Shown piece by piece: positions 1-9,645 of a DNA stretch of 64,000 nt (position 1 is the stretch's first letter; every line of letters starts with the position of its first letter). The position numbers and the translations under genes are program-made. The DNA comes from an uncultured Lachnospiraceae bacterium (GTDB lineage Bacteria; Bacillota; Clostridia; Lachnospirales; Lachnospiraceae): positions 1 through 64,000 of the forward strand of contig CASWRE010000012.1 of assembly GCA_949471785.1 (NCBI GenBank), read 5' to 3'. Under the pieces are notes generated by a model. It was not told where the DNA came from, did not search any database, and saw nothing but the letters and a program-made list of their open reading frames with translations.

Positions 1-83
1 GACTATTCCTACATTTCCTTATAAAATCCTTGAAAATATAGGGATTCTTTGATTACATAATATTTTAATTAAGTAAAAAAACT

Positions 84-112
84 TTGTACACGGGTGATAT
101 TCATGATATAAT
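84..112 (+). promoter_or_regulatory. sigma-A-type promoter for cysD
   Basis: A TTGTAC -35 box and a perfect TATAAT -10 box are separated by exactly 17 bases. They lie about 70 bases upstream of the cysD start in AT-rich DNA. The promoter would drive the sulfate-activation pair, and possibly the glycan genes behind it. It was identified by eye, with no transcription data. Confidence 0.65.
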
Positions 113-180
113 CCATAAACGACAGAAACAGACCTGCTCTGTGAGAGACAGGTATATCAATGGAGAAGGAGGTTGTACAT

Positions 181-1080
181 TTGTTTGATCAGGAACATCT
201 GGATGTCCTTGAAGCAGAGGCAATCTACATTATGCGTGAAGTGGCTGCAGAATGTGAGAGACCAGTTATGCTCTATTCCATAGGTAAGGACAGTTCAGTA
301 ATGCTACATTTAGCTTTGAAAGCATTTTATCCGGAGAAACCGCCGTTTCCTTTTCTGCATATTGATACCACCTGGAAGTTCAAAGAAATGATAGCGTTTC
401 GTGACCGTATTTCCAGGGAAAACGGGATTGAGATGTTGGTTTACACGAATGAAGAAGGAGTACGGCAGGGGATAAATCCTTTTGATCATGGTGCGGCATA
501 TACAGATATCATGAAGACGCAGGCATTGAAACAGGCTCTTGCTTTGTATGGATTTACGGCGGCTTTTGGTGGTGGACGCAGGGATGAGGAAAAATCCAGG
601 GCTAAAGAACGGATATTTTCTTTCCGGAATACAGAGCAGGCGTGGGAGCCTAAAAACCAGCGGCCGGAAATGTGGAAACAGTATAATACGAAAATTCATA
701 AAGGCGAGAGTATCCGTGTGTTTCCCATATCAAATTGGACGGAAAAAGATATCTGGCAGTATATTGCCAGGGAGCATATAGAAATTGTCCCTTTGTATTT
801 TGCGAAGGTACGTCCGGTAGTATACCGGGAGGGAAATATCATTCTGGTGGATGATGATAGAATGCGCTTAGATCCGGGCGAGAAAATTGTGTATAAGAGC
901 GTGCGCTTTCGGACTCTGGGATGCTATCCTCTGACAGGAGGCGTAGAATCATCTGCAGATACTTTAGATGCGATTGTGAAGGAGACTCTGGGGGCGGTCA
1001 CTTCGGAAAGAACAAGCCGTGTCATTGACCATGAATCTGCCGGAAGTATGGAGCGGCGTAAACGGGAAGGATATTTTTAA
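181..1080 (+). CDS. cysD: sulfate adenylyltransferase small subunit (CysD/NodP)
   Basis: This is the catalytic subunit of ATP sulfurylase, which makes adenosine 5'-phosphosulfate (APS) from ATP and sulfate in the cytoplasm. It has the PP-loop motif [10 protein letters not shown] about 35 residues in, the [18 protein letters not shown]-type substrate segment and the C-terminal TLGCYPLTG and GYF end typical of the family. The ORF track starts at the ATG at 160. I prefer the TTG at 181 because an AAGGAGG site lies 8 bases before it and the protein then begins [14 protein letters not shown], like other CysD proteins; the ATG at 160 remains possible. It is 2 bases from the CysN-CysC fusion, so the two form a NodPQ-like pair. 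No cysH (APS or PAPS reductase) is visible, which makes a role in sulfate transfer plausible. Confidence 0.93.
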   Translation: MFDQEHLDVLEAEAIYIMREVAAECERPVMLYSIGKDSSVMLHLALKAFYPEKPPFPFLHIDTTWKFKEMIAFRDRISRENGIEMLVYTNEEGVRQGINPFDHGAAYTDIMKTQALKQALALYGFTAAFGGGRRDEEKSRAKERIFSFRNTEQAWEPKNQRPEMWKQYNTKIHKGESIRVFPISNWTEKDIWQYIAREHIEIVPLYFAKVRPVVYREGNIILVDDDRMRLDPGEKIVYKSVRFRTLGCYPLTGGVESSADTLDAIVKETLGAVTSERTSRVIDHESAGSMERRKREGYF

Positions 1081-1082
1081 AT

Positions 1083-2915
1083 ATGAAGGGATTATTGAAG
1101 TTTATTACGTGCGGCAGCGTGGACGACGGTAAATCAACGCTTATTGGGCATATGCTCTATGATGCCAAACTTCTTTATGCAGATCAGGAACGTGCATTGG
1201 AACTTGACAGTAAAGTGGGCAGTCGCGAGGGTAAAATAGATTATTCTCTTTTGTTGGACGGCCTTATGGCAGAACGCGAACAGGGGATCACGATTGATGT
1301 GGCATATCGCTATTTTACAACAGAGAGAAGAAGTTTTATCGTTGCGGACACGCCGGGTCATGAAGAGTACACCAGAAATATGGCGGTGGGTGCGTCTTTT
1401 GCGGAACTGGCAGTGATTCTGGTCGATGCGTCCCGGGGAATTATGACGCAGACGAGACGTCATGCCAGAATATGCGCATTGATGGGAATTCGGTATTTTC
1501 TGTTTGCAGTGAATAAAATGGATATCGTCCGTTATGATCGAAATATTTATCAGAAATTGGATAAAGAGATCCGGAAGCTGGCAGTGGATCTGGAATTAGA
1601 AGAGGTGCATGTGATTCCGGTTTCTGCTACTGAGGGCGATAATGTTACGCGCGTGTCGCCGCATATGCATTGGTATGAAGGAAAAACGTTACTTGAGTAT
1701 CTGGAAACCATCGACATCGAAGATGGGGCAAAGGAGCAGGGATTTGTTTTTCCTGTGCAGCGTGTTTGCAGACCCAGTCATTCTTTTCGGGGATTTCAGG
1801 GTGAGGTGGAATCCGGCAAGATCATGGTGGGTGAAGAACTGACGGCGCTTCCCAGCCGGGAAAAGGCGGTGGTGAAGTCTGTTTTAGTAACCGATCAGGA
1901 TAAAATGCAGGCTCGAAAAGGACAGGCAGTGACGCTTTCTCTGAATCGGGAGATTGATATATCCCGTGGATGTGTTCTTGTAAAAGATACGGATCTGGCT
2001 GTCTGCAGTATGTTTACATCGACCATATTATGGATGGATGACCGGGAATTGACCCAGGGAAAGAATTTTCTGCTTAAAATTGGCACAAAGATTGTTCCGG
2101 CATCTGTTATGGATATCAAATATCAGGTCGATATTCATACGGGAGAGCATTTGGCTGTCACCAGATTATATAAAAATGAAATTGCGGTCTGCGATATTTC
2201 TATGGCTGAAGAAATCGTATTTGATTCTTTTAAAAAGCATAAAAGCATCGGATGCTTCATTTTGATAGACCGCATGACAAATATGACGTCTGCCTGTGGT
2301 GTGGTGGAGCATCCCTTGAGAAGGTCGGAGAATCTTGTGTGGCAGAAATTGGATCTCACACGGGAGATCCGTGCAAAGAAAATGGGGCAGAAGCCCCTGA
2401 CCTTATGGTTTACCGGACTTTCTGGTTCAGGAAAGTCTGCGCTGGCGAATGAAATTGAGAAACGTCTGAGCGTCAGCGGACGATATACGATGCTCTTGGA
2501 TGGCGACAATGTTCGTTTGGGATTGAATAAAAATTTGGGTTTTGAACCGGAAGACCGCATTGAGAATATCAGGAGAGTTGCAGAAGTGGCAAAGCTGATG
2601 AATGATGCGGGGCTGATCGTTCTTACCGCGTTCATTTCTCCTTTTGAAGATGACAGAAAAAGGGCAAGAACCATTATCGGAACGGAGAATTTTGTAGAAA
2701 TATATGTGAGCACACCTTTGGAGGAATGTGAGCGCAGAGATGTGAAAGGGCTATATCGGAAAGCCAGAGAAGGAAAGATACCTAATTTTACGGGGATTTC
2801 AAGCCCTTATGAGGCGCCGGACCATGCAGATATAATAATTGATACTAGTAAGTATTCGTTGGATTTGTCTGTAGAAATAGTGTTAAAGAAGTTGGAAAAA
2901 TTTTCGGGACTATAA
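1083..2915 (+). CDS. cysNC: bifunctional sulfate adenylyltransferase GTPase subunit / APS kinase (CysN-CysC, NodQ-like)
   Basis: The N-terminal ~430 residues are a CysN GTPase that couples GTP hydrolysis to APS formation with CysD. It shows G1 GSVDDGKST at residue 11, G3 DTPGHEEY and G4 NKMD. The C-terminal ~170 residues are an APS kinase (CysC) that phosphorylates APS to PAPS, with a second P-loop GLSGSGKS near residue 444, DGDNVRLGLNKNLGF and the ISPFEDDR segment. The fused order is the one known from rhizobial NodQ. It follows cysD by 2 bases, so the two products probably form one complex. PAPS is the donor for sulfotransferases. No sulfotransferase is seen inside the window, but a glycan locus follows directly. 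All catalytic motifs look intact. Confidence 0.93.
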   Translation: MKGLLKFITCGSVDDGKSTLIGHMLYDAKLLYADQERALELDSKVGSREGKIDYSLLLDGLMAEREQGITIDVAYRYFTTERRSFIVADTPGHEEYTRNMAVGASFAELAVILVDASRGIMTQTRRHARICALMGIRYFLFAVNKMDIVRYDRNIYQKLDKEIRKLAVDLELEEVHVIPVSATEGDNVTRVSPHMHWYEGKTLLEYLETIDIEDGAKEQGFVFPVQRVCRPSHSFRGFQGEVESGKIMVGEELTALPSREKAVVKSVLVTDQDKMQARKGQAVTLSLNREIDISRGCVLVKDTDLAVCSMFTSTILWMDDRELTQGKNFLLKIGTKIVPASVMDIKYQVDIHTGEHLAVTRLYKNEIAVCDISMAEEIVFDSFKKHKSIGCFILIDRMTNMTSACGVVEHPLRRSENLVWQKLDLTREIRAKKMGQKPLTLWFTGLSGSGKSALANEIEKRLSVSGRYTMLLDGDNVRLGLNKNLGFEPEDRIENIRRVAEVAKLMNDAGLIVLTAFISPFEDDRKRARTIIGTENFVEIYVSTPLEECERRDVKGLYRKAREGKIPNFTGISSPYEAPDHADIIIDTSKYSLDLSVEIVLKKLEKFSGL

Positions 2916-3036
2916 GTATATATATTATATTAAATATATCTGCGGAAAGTTATTATGTTCAAGATTACAGAATGATAGAAAACTAATATGAAAGATATTG
3001 GCAGTGTAGTTATATGGAGGTAGTTTAAAACATTCA

Positions 3037-4209
3037 ATGAGAACAATCAAAGAAAAAAGAATTTTATTCAACTCCTGTGTGCAAGTGAAAAATACATTAT
3101 ATGCATTTACAAGTTTTGCCCATTTTATTGTTAAATTTGATTTGAAAACTAAAAAATTAGAGTTAGTTAAAGGATTGAAGAATTATAAACCATTTATCAC
3201 GCAGGACATAAAAAATGATGAGGAATCTATTTATGCTTTAGAATTGAATGGAAAGCGTATGTTGCAATATCATATTAGCAGCCATGAATGTTTCTATTTT
3301 AATATAGATTGTGATAAAAAAGGTTGGGGAAATTATGCCGCATTTGCAAAACGGGGAAATTATATTTATATTTTTCCTAAATACACGAATGCGTTAGTAA
3401 GGATTGATATGCAGGAGAATGCGGTATACAAGGAAACACAATTATACACGGAATCAAAGTATGCCGGGGAGGCTTTCCAAAAAGATGAGGATGCCTGTTT
3501 TGTCTGTGGGTGCCAGTGTATGGATACCGTCTGGCTTTTTCAGGATTGGAGCAATACACTCGTTGCGTATGATTTGAGTACATCCACATGGCAAAAATAT
3601 GAGATCCCCATGAAAGTAAGAAACTGTGTACATATCATACACTATAATGACGTGTTATATATTTTGAGCTCAGAAGGCCGTGTGTACACTTGGAATATAA
3701 ATGATTGTTCCATGGAGTTAATTACAGATTGTACCTCAGAGGAAGAAGAGAAGAATAAATTTTCAAGAATTGCTGTCACAGACAAAATGATAGTTATGCT
3801 TCCGGGGAGCGGAAAAGATATTGTTTGCATATCGCCGGATACTAAATGTACATGGATATATAGGGACTATCCCAAACAATTTCACTATTGTGCTCCCGAC
3901 TTTTGGAGTAAATATTGCGGATTTTGTGAAAATGAAGAAAAGTATTATTTTGCAATGCGGTCAGCAAATTATATTTTATGTATCGATAAACGAAATAGTG
4001 TGTTGCAATGGATAAAGCCGATTCCCTTTCCGAATGAAGAGGAATTTTTGATGTTTACTAAATATTATAAAAATAAATTGTTGTCAGAAGAAGATTGGGC
4101 ACTTAGAGATTTACTCGAATGTATAAATAGTGAAGATGATAAGGAAAAGAATAGTATTGACCGAATCTGCGGGGAAGAAAAAATATGGGGAGTACTGAAA
4201 AAATCATAA
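3037..4209 (+). CDS. uncharacterised beta-propeller-like protein
   Basis: I do not recognise a named family. The 390-residue protein is soluble, with no signal peptide or membrane segment. It repeatedly shows the pattern of a hydrophobic beta strand, a turn and a second strand ending in a basic or aromatic residue (YIYIFPKYTNALVRID, LYILSSEGRVYTWN, YYFAMRSANYILCIDK), as in kelch- or WD-like propellers with roughly 50-residue blades. It is AT-rich like its neighbours, and its 3' end overlaps the next glycosyltransferase by 25 bases, so it is probably co-transcribed with the glycan genes. A GGAGG lies about 14 bases before the ATG. The propeller fold is an inference from strand pattern; a binding or scaffolding role would be a guess. 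Confidence 0.6.
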   Translation: MRTIKEKRILFNSCVQVKNTLYAFTSFAHFIVKFDLKTKKLELVKGLKNYKPFITQDIKNDEESIYALELNGKRMLQYHISSHECFYFNIDCDKKGWGNYAAFAKRGNYIYIFPKYTNALVRIDMQENAVYKETQLYTESKYAGEAFQKDEDACFVCGCQCMDTVWLFQDWSNTLVAYDLSTSTWQKYEIPMKVRNCVHIIHYNDVLYILSSEGRVYTWNINDCSMELITDCTSEEEEKNKFSRIAVTDKMIVMLPGSGKDIVCISPDTKCTWIYRDYPKQFHYCAPDFWSKYCGFCENEEKYYFAMRSANYILCIDKRNSVLQWIKPIPFPNEEEFLMFTKYYKNKLLSEEDWALRDLLECINSEDDKEKNSIDRICGEEKIWGVLKKS

Positions 4210-5531
4210 AGGAAAGAGGATATAATAAGGAACAAGAGAAAGAAAAAATATATGTTTCAATATGGTGTATGGCCTATAATCACGAGCCGTATATAAAGGA
4301 TGCGATAGAAGGTTTCTTAGCACAAAAAACGGCTTTTAAATATGAAATAATTATCCACGATGATGCATCTACGGATAGAACAGTAGAAATTATAAAAGAA
4401 TATGAACAGAGATATCCATCAGTGATACGTGGAATTTATCAGGAAAAAAATCAGTATCAAAGTAATCCACAGAATTTAAAATGGCTCAGCAGCCTTAAAA
4501 TGAAGCATTGTAAGGGAAAGTATATTGCATTATGCGAAGGCGATGATTTTTGGATTGACTGTCATAAATTGCAAATTCAAGTGGACTATATGGAAGAACA
4601 TGCGGATTGCTCTTTATATATTCATAATGGAATAAAGTTAAATTGTCAAAATGGAACGGTGCAGGCAATTGAACCTTATGATGGAAAAAAAGAAAAAAAT
4701 ATTAGCGCAGAAGAGGCAATTATGCAATATAGAGGGCATCCGCCAACAGCGTCCATGCTTTTTAAAGCAGGATTGCTGAAAAGCCCGGATTTCTTTATGA
4801 CCACGCCAGTGGGTGATTATCCAACACAATTATTTTGTCTGACGCAGGGGAAGATCCACTATAGTAGTCGTATTATGTCGGTTTATCGATGGCTGAGTAA
4901 GGATAGTTATAATAGTGAAATGCTTAAAAGTAAGAAAAAGAAGTTCACGTTCAATTTGGGGATGGTTCGTTTTTTGGACCAATATGATCAATATACCAAT
5001 TATGAGTATCATGTATGGCTTGTTAGCAAAATTATGACTCATGTTTGTGGAGCTATAGCGGCTGCTGATTCTCAGATACCCTTGGCGGAATACTATAATA
5101 TATGTGAACAGCAGGGATTAGTAATGACGCCGGAATATAAGGTGTATTTAAAAGAAATGGAATGTCTGCGAAAACAACTGTTTGATGAAGAATATTGTTC
5201 AGATAAATTAAAAAAATTCACTGAAAAATACAAGAATATTGTTGTTATGGGAGCCGGCGTATATGGGGCAAAGCTGGCTGCTCAATTGGAAAATAATCAT
5301 ATAGATTTTCAGGGGTTTGCAGTGTCTCAAAAAGGAAAAAATGAAGAAATGTTAAAAGGTAAACAGATTTGGCAGCTTTCCGAGTTACCATTTACACAGG
5401 ATGACACAGGTGTAGTAGTGGGAATACTTCCATTTCATTGGGATAATATTATGCGTTCATTAAAAAAAGCAAAAATTAAACATTATATATGTCCATTTTT
5501 TTTAGAATATGAAAAGCAGGAGAAAATGTAA
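4185..5531 (+). CDS. family 2 glycosyltransferase with C-terminal Rossmann-like module
   Basis: The N-terminal ~240 residues are a GT-A fold glycosyltransferase of family GT2. The nucleotide-sugar binding start is VSIWCMAYNHEPYIKDAIEG, followed by HDDASTDRT and the acidic CEGDDFW motif near residue 118. After an alpha-helical middle, residues ~350-445 form a small nucleotide-binding-like module (VVMGAGVYGAKLAAQL, later GVVVGILPF) that recurs through this locus. It probably adds one sugar to a lipid-linked surface glycan at the inner face of the membrane; donor and acceptor cannot be read from sequence. The start overlaps the previous gene by 25 bases, and the next reading frame begins directly after the stop. 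Confidence 0.85.
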   Translation: MGSTEKIIKERGYNKEQEKEKIYVSIWCMAYNHEPYIKDAIEGFLAQKTAFKYEIIIHDDASTDRTVEIIKEYEQRYPSVIRGIYQEKNQYQSNPQNLKWLSSLKMKHCKGKYIALCEGDDFWIDCHKLQIQVDYMEEHADCSLYIHNGIKLNCQNGTVQAIEPYDGKKEKNISAEEAIMQYRGHPPTASMLFKAGLLKSPDFFMTTPVGDYPTQLFCLTQGKIHYSSRIMSVYRWLSKDSYNSEMLKSKKKKFTFNLGMVRFLDQYDQYTNYEYHVWLVSKIMTHVCGAIAAADSQIPLAEYYNICEQQGLVMTPEYKVYLKEMECLRKQLFDEEYCSDKLKKFTEKYKNIVVMGAGVYGAKLAAQLENNHIDFQGFAVSQKGKNEEMLKGKQIWQLSELPFTQDDTGVVVGILPFHWDNIMRSLKKAKIKHYICPFFLEYEKQEKM

Positions 5532-5532
5532 A

Positions 5533-6244
5533 ATGATATTTCGATACAATTATCATAAAATAGAAGAGGATTACAATGTATTATTGAATAAAGATGTCAC
5601 TATATATTGTCGATCGGTTACCGCATTACAGGCGTATAGAAAATTCTCTAATCTCAATATTAATGTTATTGGATTTACGGATTCATATACGAATAAAGAG
5701 GGAGAAAAGTTTGCTGGTCTTCCGCTTTATACATTGGATTCATGACGGAGCTACAAGTCGTGATTTCTGCGCTTGGACAAATAGTATATATTCAAAAATA
5801 TACATGATGGAACCGGATTCATTAATGTATGAAATCATGAAAGAATACATAAATATTAATTCAATAAAAAATGCAATACCAATTAATTGCGGTGCATATT
5901 CCCGTACAGGGAAATTAAGATTTACAGAAGATTCTGAAACTGGATCATCCAAAATATCCGCAGATGGAGAAATAATTGTAGATGTAGTTTCGATAGATGA
6001 TATGTTGGAAGGTGGGGAAGCTACATTTATCAAAATGGATATTGAAGGTGCAGAAATGGAGGCATTAAAAGGCGCTGAGAAAACCATTAAATAATATAGA
6101 CCCAAACTGGCCATTTCTGTCTATCATAAAGAAGATGATTTGTGGGAAATACCGTATTATATTTTATCCAACTATCCATGGTATAAAATATATTTTCGCC
6201 ATTATGCGCTAACTACTAATGAAATGGTGATGTATGCTGTATAA
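5533..6244 (+). pseudogene. FkbM-family methyltransferase, broken by internal deletion and a stop codon
   Basis: The first 70 codons encode the YGAG-type module (IYCRSVTALQAYRKF, then VIGFTDSY and FAGLPLYTLDS) and stop at 5745. Reading one frame over from about 5742 gives DGATSRDFCAWTNS, MMEPDSLMYEIM and IKMDIEGAEMEALKGAE, which are SAM-binding and FkbM core motifs. This frame hits a TAA at 6092-6094, then continues in the same frame as YRPKLAISVYHKEDDLWEIP to 6244, the usual FkbM end. The segment that should carry the first part of the SAM motif is missing at the junction, so roughly 100 residues appear deleted, and a sense codon became TAA. Intact relatives are usually more than 300 residues. 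An O-methyltransferase for a glycan is the likely ancestral function. Confidence 0.8.
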
Positions 6245-6302
6245 TATTTCTTGTTTGTGCTAATTATATTCTGATTGAAATTCGCCAAGGGAGTATATTT
6301 AC

Positions 6303-7402
6303 ATGTTTAGATTTTCTATTATAATTGTATGTCGTAACGCTGAAAAAATAATAAAAAGGACAATAGAAAGTGTTTTAGTCAAATATACCCATTTGTTGAA
6401 GTAATTGTTATTGACGGTGCGTCAGTAGATAAAACATTAGATATTCTAAATAAATATTCTGATGATAAAAGACTGTTAGTCTTCAGTGAAAAGGATTCAG
6501 GTATCTACAACGCTATGAATCGGGGTATTACAAAGGCCTCGGGCGATTATATCTATTTTTTAAATGCCGGTGATGTGTTTTATGATAAGGATGTATTATA
6601 TAAAGCCTCTGAATACATTATTACAGCAGATAAACCGGATATCCTTATCGGCAATTATATAGAAAAACGGCATGAAATATCAAAAATAGTGCATATGGAA
6701 GAGGGATGGGATTTGCGTGAAATCCTTCCTAAAGGAAGAGGGGTATGTCATCAGGCAGTTTTTGCGAAAGCGGCTTGCCTGCAGGGGGGGTTTAATGAAG
6801 AATATAGAATTGTTGCGGATTATGACTGGTTATGCAGGAAATTTTTAAGCGGATGCAGGATTGAATGGATTGACTTGATTATTTCGGAATATGACATATA
6901 TGGCGTGAGCAGTCTGGCGAAAAACTGGGTAGAAACAAAAGAGGAACGTCGCCGGATTGTTAAAGCATACTTTCCTGATATGGAAGAAAAAATTGATGAC
7001 GAGCTGGCGTTTCAATATGGACAGGCCAAGAATCAAAAAATGCAGGAATATTTGAGCGATATTTTGGCTTTGAAGCAAAGACATATCAGTCTGAGACAAT
7101 TTTTTAAAGAGCATTCTCTGTACGAGATATCTATTTATGGATTTCAATATCTGGGACAGAGGCTTTTGGAGGAACTGGAGGTTTCTGATATAAAAGTCAC
7201 TTGTGTGATTGACAGAGATCATTCGTTTCAGAATATGAAAGTTCCTTTGAAACATGCAGAGGATGAATTAGATGCCGTGGATGCTATTGTGGTCACACCG
7301 ATATTTGAATTTTACAGCATTAAGCAGGAGCTGCAGGATCGGACGCAAGCGGAAATTATATCAATAGAAGACATCATTAATAGCATGTATTCAGATATAT
7401 AA
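6303..7402 (+). pseudogene. family 2 glycosyltransferase with a one-base frameshift and C-terminal Rossmann-like module
   Basis: From the ATG at 6303 (AAGGGAG upstream) the frame reads a GT2 start (FSIIIVCRNAEKIIKRTIESVL), then runs into a stop. From about 6380 the correct continuation lies in another frame: QIYPFVEVIVIDGAS, GIYNAMNRGI, YFLNAGD. One missing base near 6378-6379 explains the break. The track lists only the part from 6515. The rest is intact and ends in the locus-wide YGAG-type module (ISIYGFQYLGQRLLEEL, VIDRDHSF, AIVVTPIFEF). The gene may be dead, phase-variable or a sequencing error; no long homopolymer sits at the break, which argues weakly against slippage. Confidence 0.78.
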
Positions 7403-7459
7403 GATTCTTGGCAGAGTTGTAGAGAAATGCAAGTTTGTGGCTGCAGAAGGAGATAATGG

Positions 7460-8701
7460 ATGGAAAGGAATACACCGGTTGTTTCGGTGATTGTGCCTGT
7501 ATATTCAGTAGAAAGATATTTACAACAATGTATTGATAGTATATGCAAACAGACATACGAGAATCTGGAGGTTATCTTGGTTAATGACGGCTCTCCGGAT
7601 AACTGTGGAGAAATCTGTGATAGAAATGCTGTTTTAGATTCAAGAATCGTTGTCATTCATAAAGAGAATGGAGGATTATCCAGCGCTAGAAATGTCGGGT
7701 TGGATATTGCGAAGGGTGAGTATATAGCTTTTGTGGATGCTGACGATACTATACATCCTTGTTTTATCGAAAAATTACTTGAGATGTGTTTGCGGTATAA
7801 TTGTGATATTGCGCAGTGCGACTACTTAGCAGTTTCAGAGGATTCTCTTTCGTTACCGCTGAATCCATGGCAGGAAATATCGTTTTATGATGGCAGACAG
7901 GCTTTGCATGAATTGTGCAGAGGGGGCGTGAATGCTATTAAATATACGGTGGCTTGGAATAAAATATACAAAAGAAAATTGTTTAGGTATATCCGGTATC
8001 CGGTTGGTAGAATCCACGAAGATGAATTTACGACATACCAGGTATTTTGGAAAGCAAAGAAGATAGCCATAACCAGGCAATATTTGTATTACTATCTCCA
8101 ACGCAACACAAGTATTATGGGAAGTGGTTTTTCCATAAAAAGGCTGGATATTTTGGATGCCTTCAGAGAACGCCTGGCTTTTCTCCAAAAAAAGAAACTT
8201 AAGGAAAATTATTTTCAAACTTTGCAGGGGCTCGTTGGGCTGTTAGAAAAAAATTATTATTTATTACAAGAAAATGGCAAAGAGAATGAAGCGATATGCG
8301 CCCGATTGTTACAGGAAAAAGAAAGTTTGGAGAAATTTCTTCCGGCATCCCCGATGGAAAAAGAAGATAAAGTGATTCCATGGCCGTTACAGAAGGGGCG
8401 TTGTCCCCATTGTGTCAATGCAAAGATATTGTTATATGGTGCAGGAAAATGGGGACAGAGATATTACCGGTGGATCAAAGAGCATAGACAAGGGGTAATG
8501 GTTGGTTGGGTAGATAATGCCTGGTATAGTTTGCAGCAGGAGGGGCTGCCGGTATCTCCATTAGATGCATTGCTGAGGCTGTCGTATGATTATATTCTGA
8601 TAGCGATTACGAATAAGGCGGTACAGGAGGAGATTGTCCAAAACTTTCTATACTGGGGAATTCCGAAAGAGAAAATATTGTCTATTCCGTCAGATGAATG
8701 A
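7460..8701 (+). CDS. family 2 glycosyltransferase with C-terminal Rossmann-like module
   Basis: This is a GT-A glycosyltransferase of the EpsH/WcaA kind. VSVIVPVYSVERYLQQCIDS near residue 8, VILVNDGSPDNC and the metal-binding FVDADD near residue 93 are all present, and KIYKRKLF with HEDEF around residue 190 is the family's second acidic motif. Residues ~320-413 form the recurrent module (ILLYGAGKWGQRYY, VGWVDNAW, YILIAITNKA). It probably transfers a sugar to the growing surface glycan. AAGGAG lies 9 bases before the ATG. It follows two broken genes and precedes the GT10 gene in the same direction. The sugar specificity is unknown. Confidence 0.88.
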   Translation: MERNTPVVSVIVPVYSVERYLQQCIDSICKQTYENLEVILVNDGSPDNCGEICDRNAVLDSRIVVIHKENGGLSSARNVGLDIAKGEYIAFVDADDTIHPCFIEKLLEMCLRYNCDIAQCDYLAVSEDSLSLPLNPWQEISFYDGRQALHELCRGGVNAIKYTVAWNKIYKRKLFRYIRYPVGRIHEDEFTTYQVFWKAKKIAITRQYLYYYLQRNTSIMGSGFSIKRLDILDAFRERLAFLQKKKLKENYFQTLQGLVGLLEKNYYLLQENGKENEAICARLLQEKESLEKFLPASPMEKEDKVIPWPLQKGRCPHCVNAKILLYGAGKWGQRYYRWIKEHRQGVMVGWVDNAWYSLQQEGLPVSPLDALLRLSYDYILIAITNKAVQEEIVQNFLYWGIPKEKILSIPSDE

Positions 8702-8739
8702 TGAAATAATAGAGGAAGATATATAGGACAATGTAAAAA

Positions 8740-9645
8740 ATGAAAACAATAAAAGTTAAATATGTTGATTTCTGGCCTGATTTTGATTATACCAAAGATG
8801 CGATTTACGAGGCATTGCTTTTAAGTAATCAATATAGTGTAGAAATATCGGATGAACCCGATTATATCATATATTCTACTTTTGGACATGAACATTTATT
8901 TTATGATTGCATCAAAATATTTTATTCAGGAGAAGATCAAAGTCCGGATTTTAACATTTGCGATTATGCTGTCAGTTTCGAATATATTCATTTTCTGGAC
9001 AGACATTTTCGGCTGCCGCTAATGTATCAACCCGGTTATCGTGTAGATTATAATAGAATGATACAGAAAGAGAAGAATTTTTTGCGCAAAAATAAATTTT
9101 GCTCTTTTGTATATTCGAATGCTAAAGCCGACGCATTCCGGGGAGAGTTTTGTGATCAGCTGGCTTTGTATAAGAAAGTGGACAGCGGTGGGAAATATAA
9201 AAATAATATAGGTGGAGCGGTTGTGAGCAAATATAAGTTCGAAAAGGAGTATAAGTTTTCCATCGCTTTTGAAAATGTCTCCCATCCGGGGTATATGACT
9301 GAAAAACTTATGCAGTCATTTGCTGCCGGATGTATACCGATTTATTGGGGTGATCCGCTGATTGGAGAGAGTTTTAATACGGACGCTTTTGTGAATGTTA
9401 TGGATTTTCCCAATGTACAGAAAGCTATTGAATATATCGTTTATCTGGATCAGGATGAGAAGGCGTATAATGCCATGATTGGAAAACCGGCGTTGAGAGA
9501 AAATAAGAAAATAGAAGTAGTGCAAAAGGAATTAATCCGGTTTGTAAATCATATTTTCGGACAGCCACTAAATGAGGCAAAGAGAACAACAGGGCAATAT
9601 TGGAATCGTAATTATGTAGAGTCAAAGCGGCGACAGGAGAAATGA
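8740..9645 (+). CDS. family 10 (alpha-1,3-fucosyltransferase-like) glycosyltransferase
   Basis: The C-terminal half carries the GT10 signature: FSIAFENVSHPGYMTEKLM, then AAGCIPIYWGDPLI, the GDP-fucose-binding alpha-1,3/1,4-fucosyltransferase motif. A GT-B fold with 301 residues fits short bacterial members such as those of Helicobacter and Bacteroides. The N-terminal half (VKYVDFWPDFDY, YIIYSTFGHEHLFYD) is the acceptor-side domain of the family. It would place fucose, or a related deoxy-sugar, on the glycan from GDP-fucose. No GDP-fucose synthesis genes lie in the window. The gene is AT-rich like those before it and overlaps the next glycosyltransferase by 4 bases (ATGA), so translation is probably coupled. 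Confidence 0.87.
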   Translation: MKTIKVKYVDFWPDFDYTKDAIYEALLLSNQYSVEISDEPDYIIYSTFGHEHLFYDCIKIFYSGEDQSPDFNICDYAVSFEYIHFLDRHFRLPLMYQPGYRVDYNRMIQKEKNFLRKNKFCSFVYSNAKADAFRGEFCDQLALYKKVDSGGKYKNNIGGAVVSKYKFEKEYKFSIAFENVSHPGYMTEKLMQSFAAGCIPIYWGDPLIGESFNTDAFVNVMDFPNVQKAIEYIVYLDQDEKAYNAMIGKPALRENKKIEVVQKELIRFVNHIFGQPLNEAKRTTGQYWNRNYVESKRRQEK

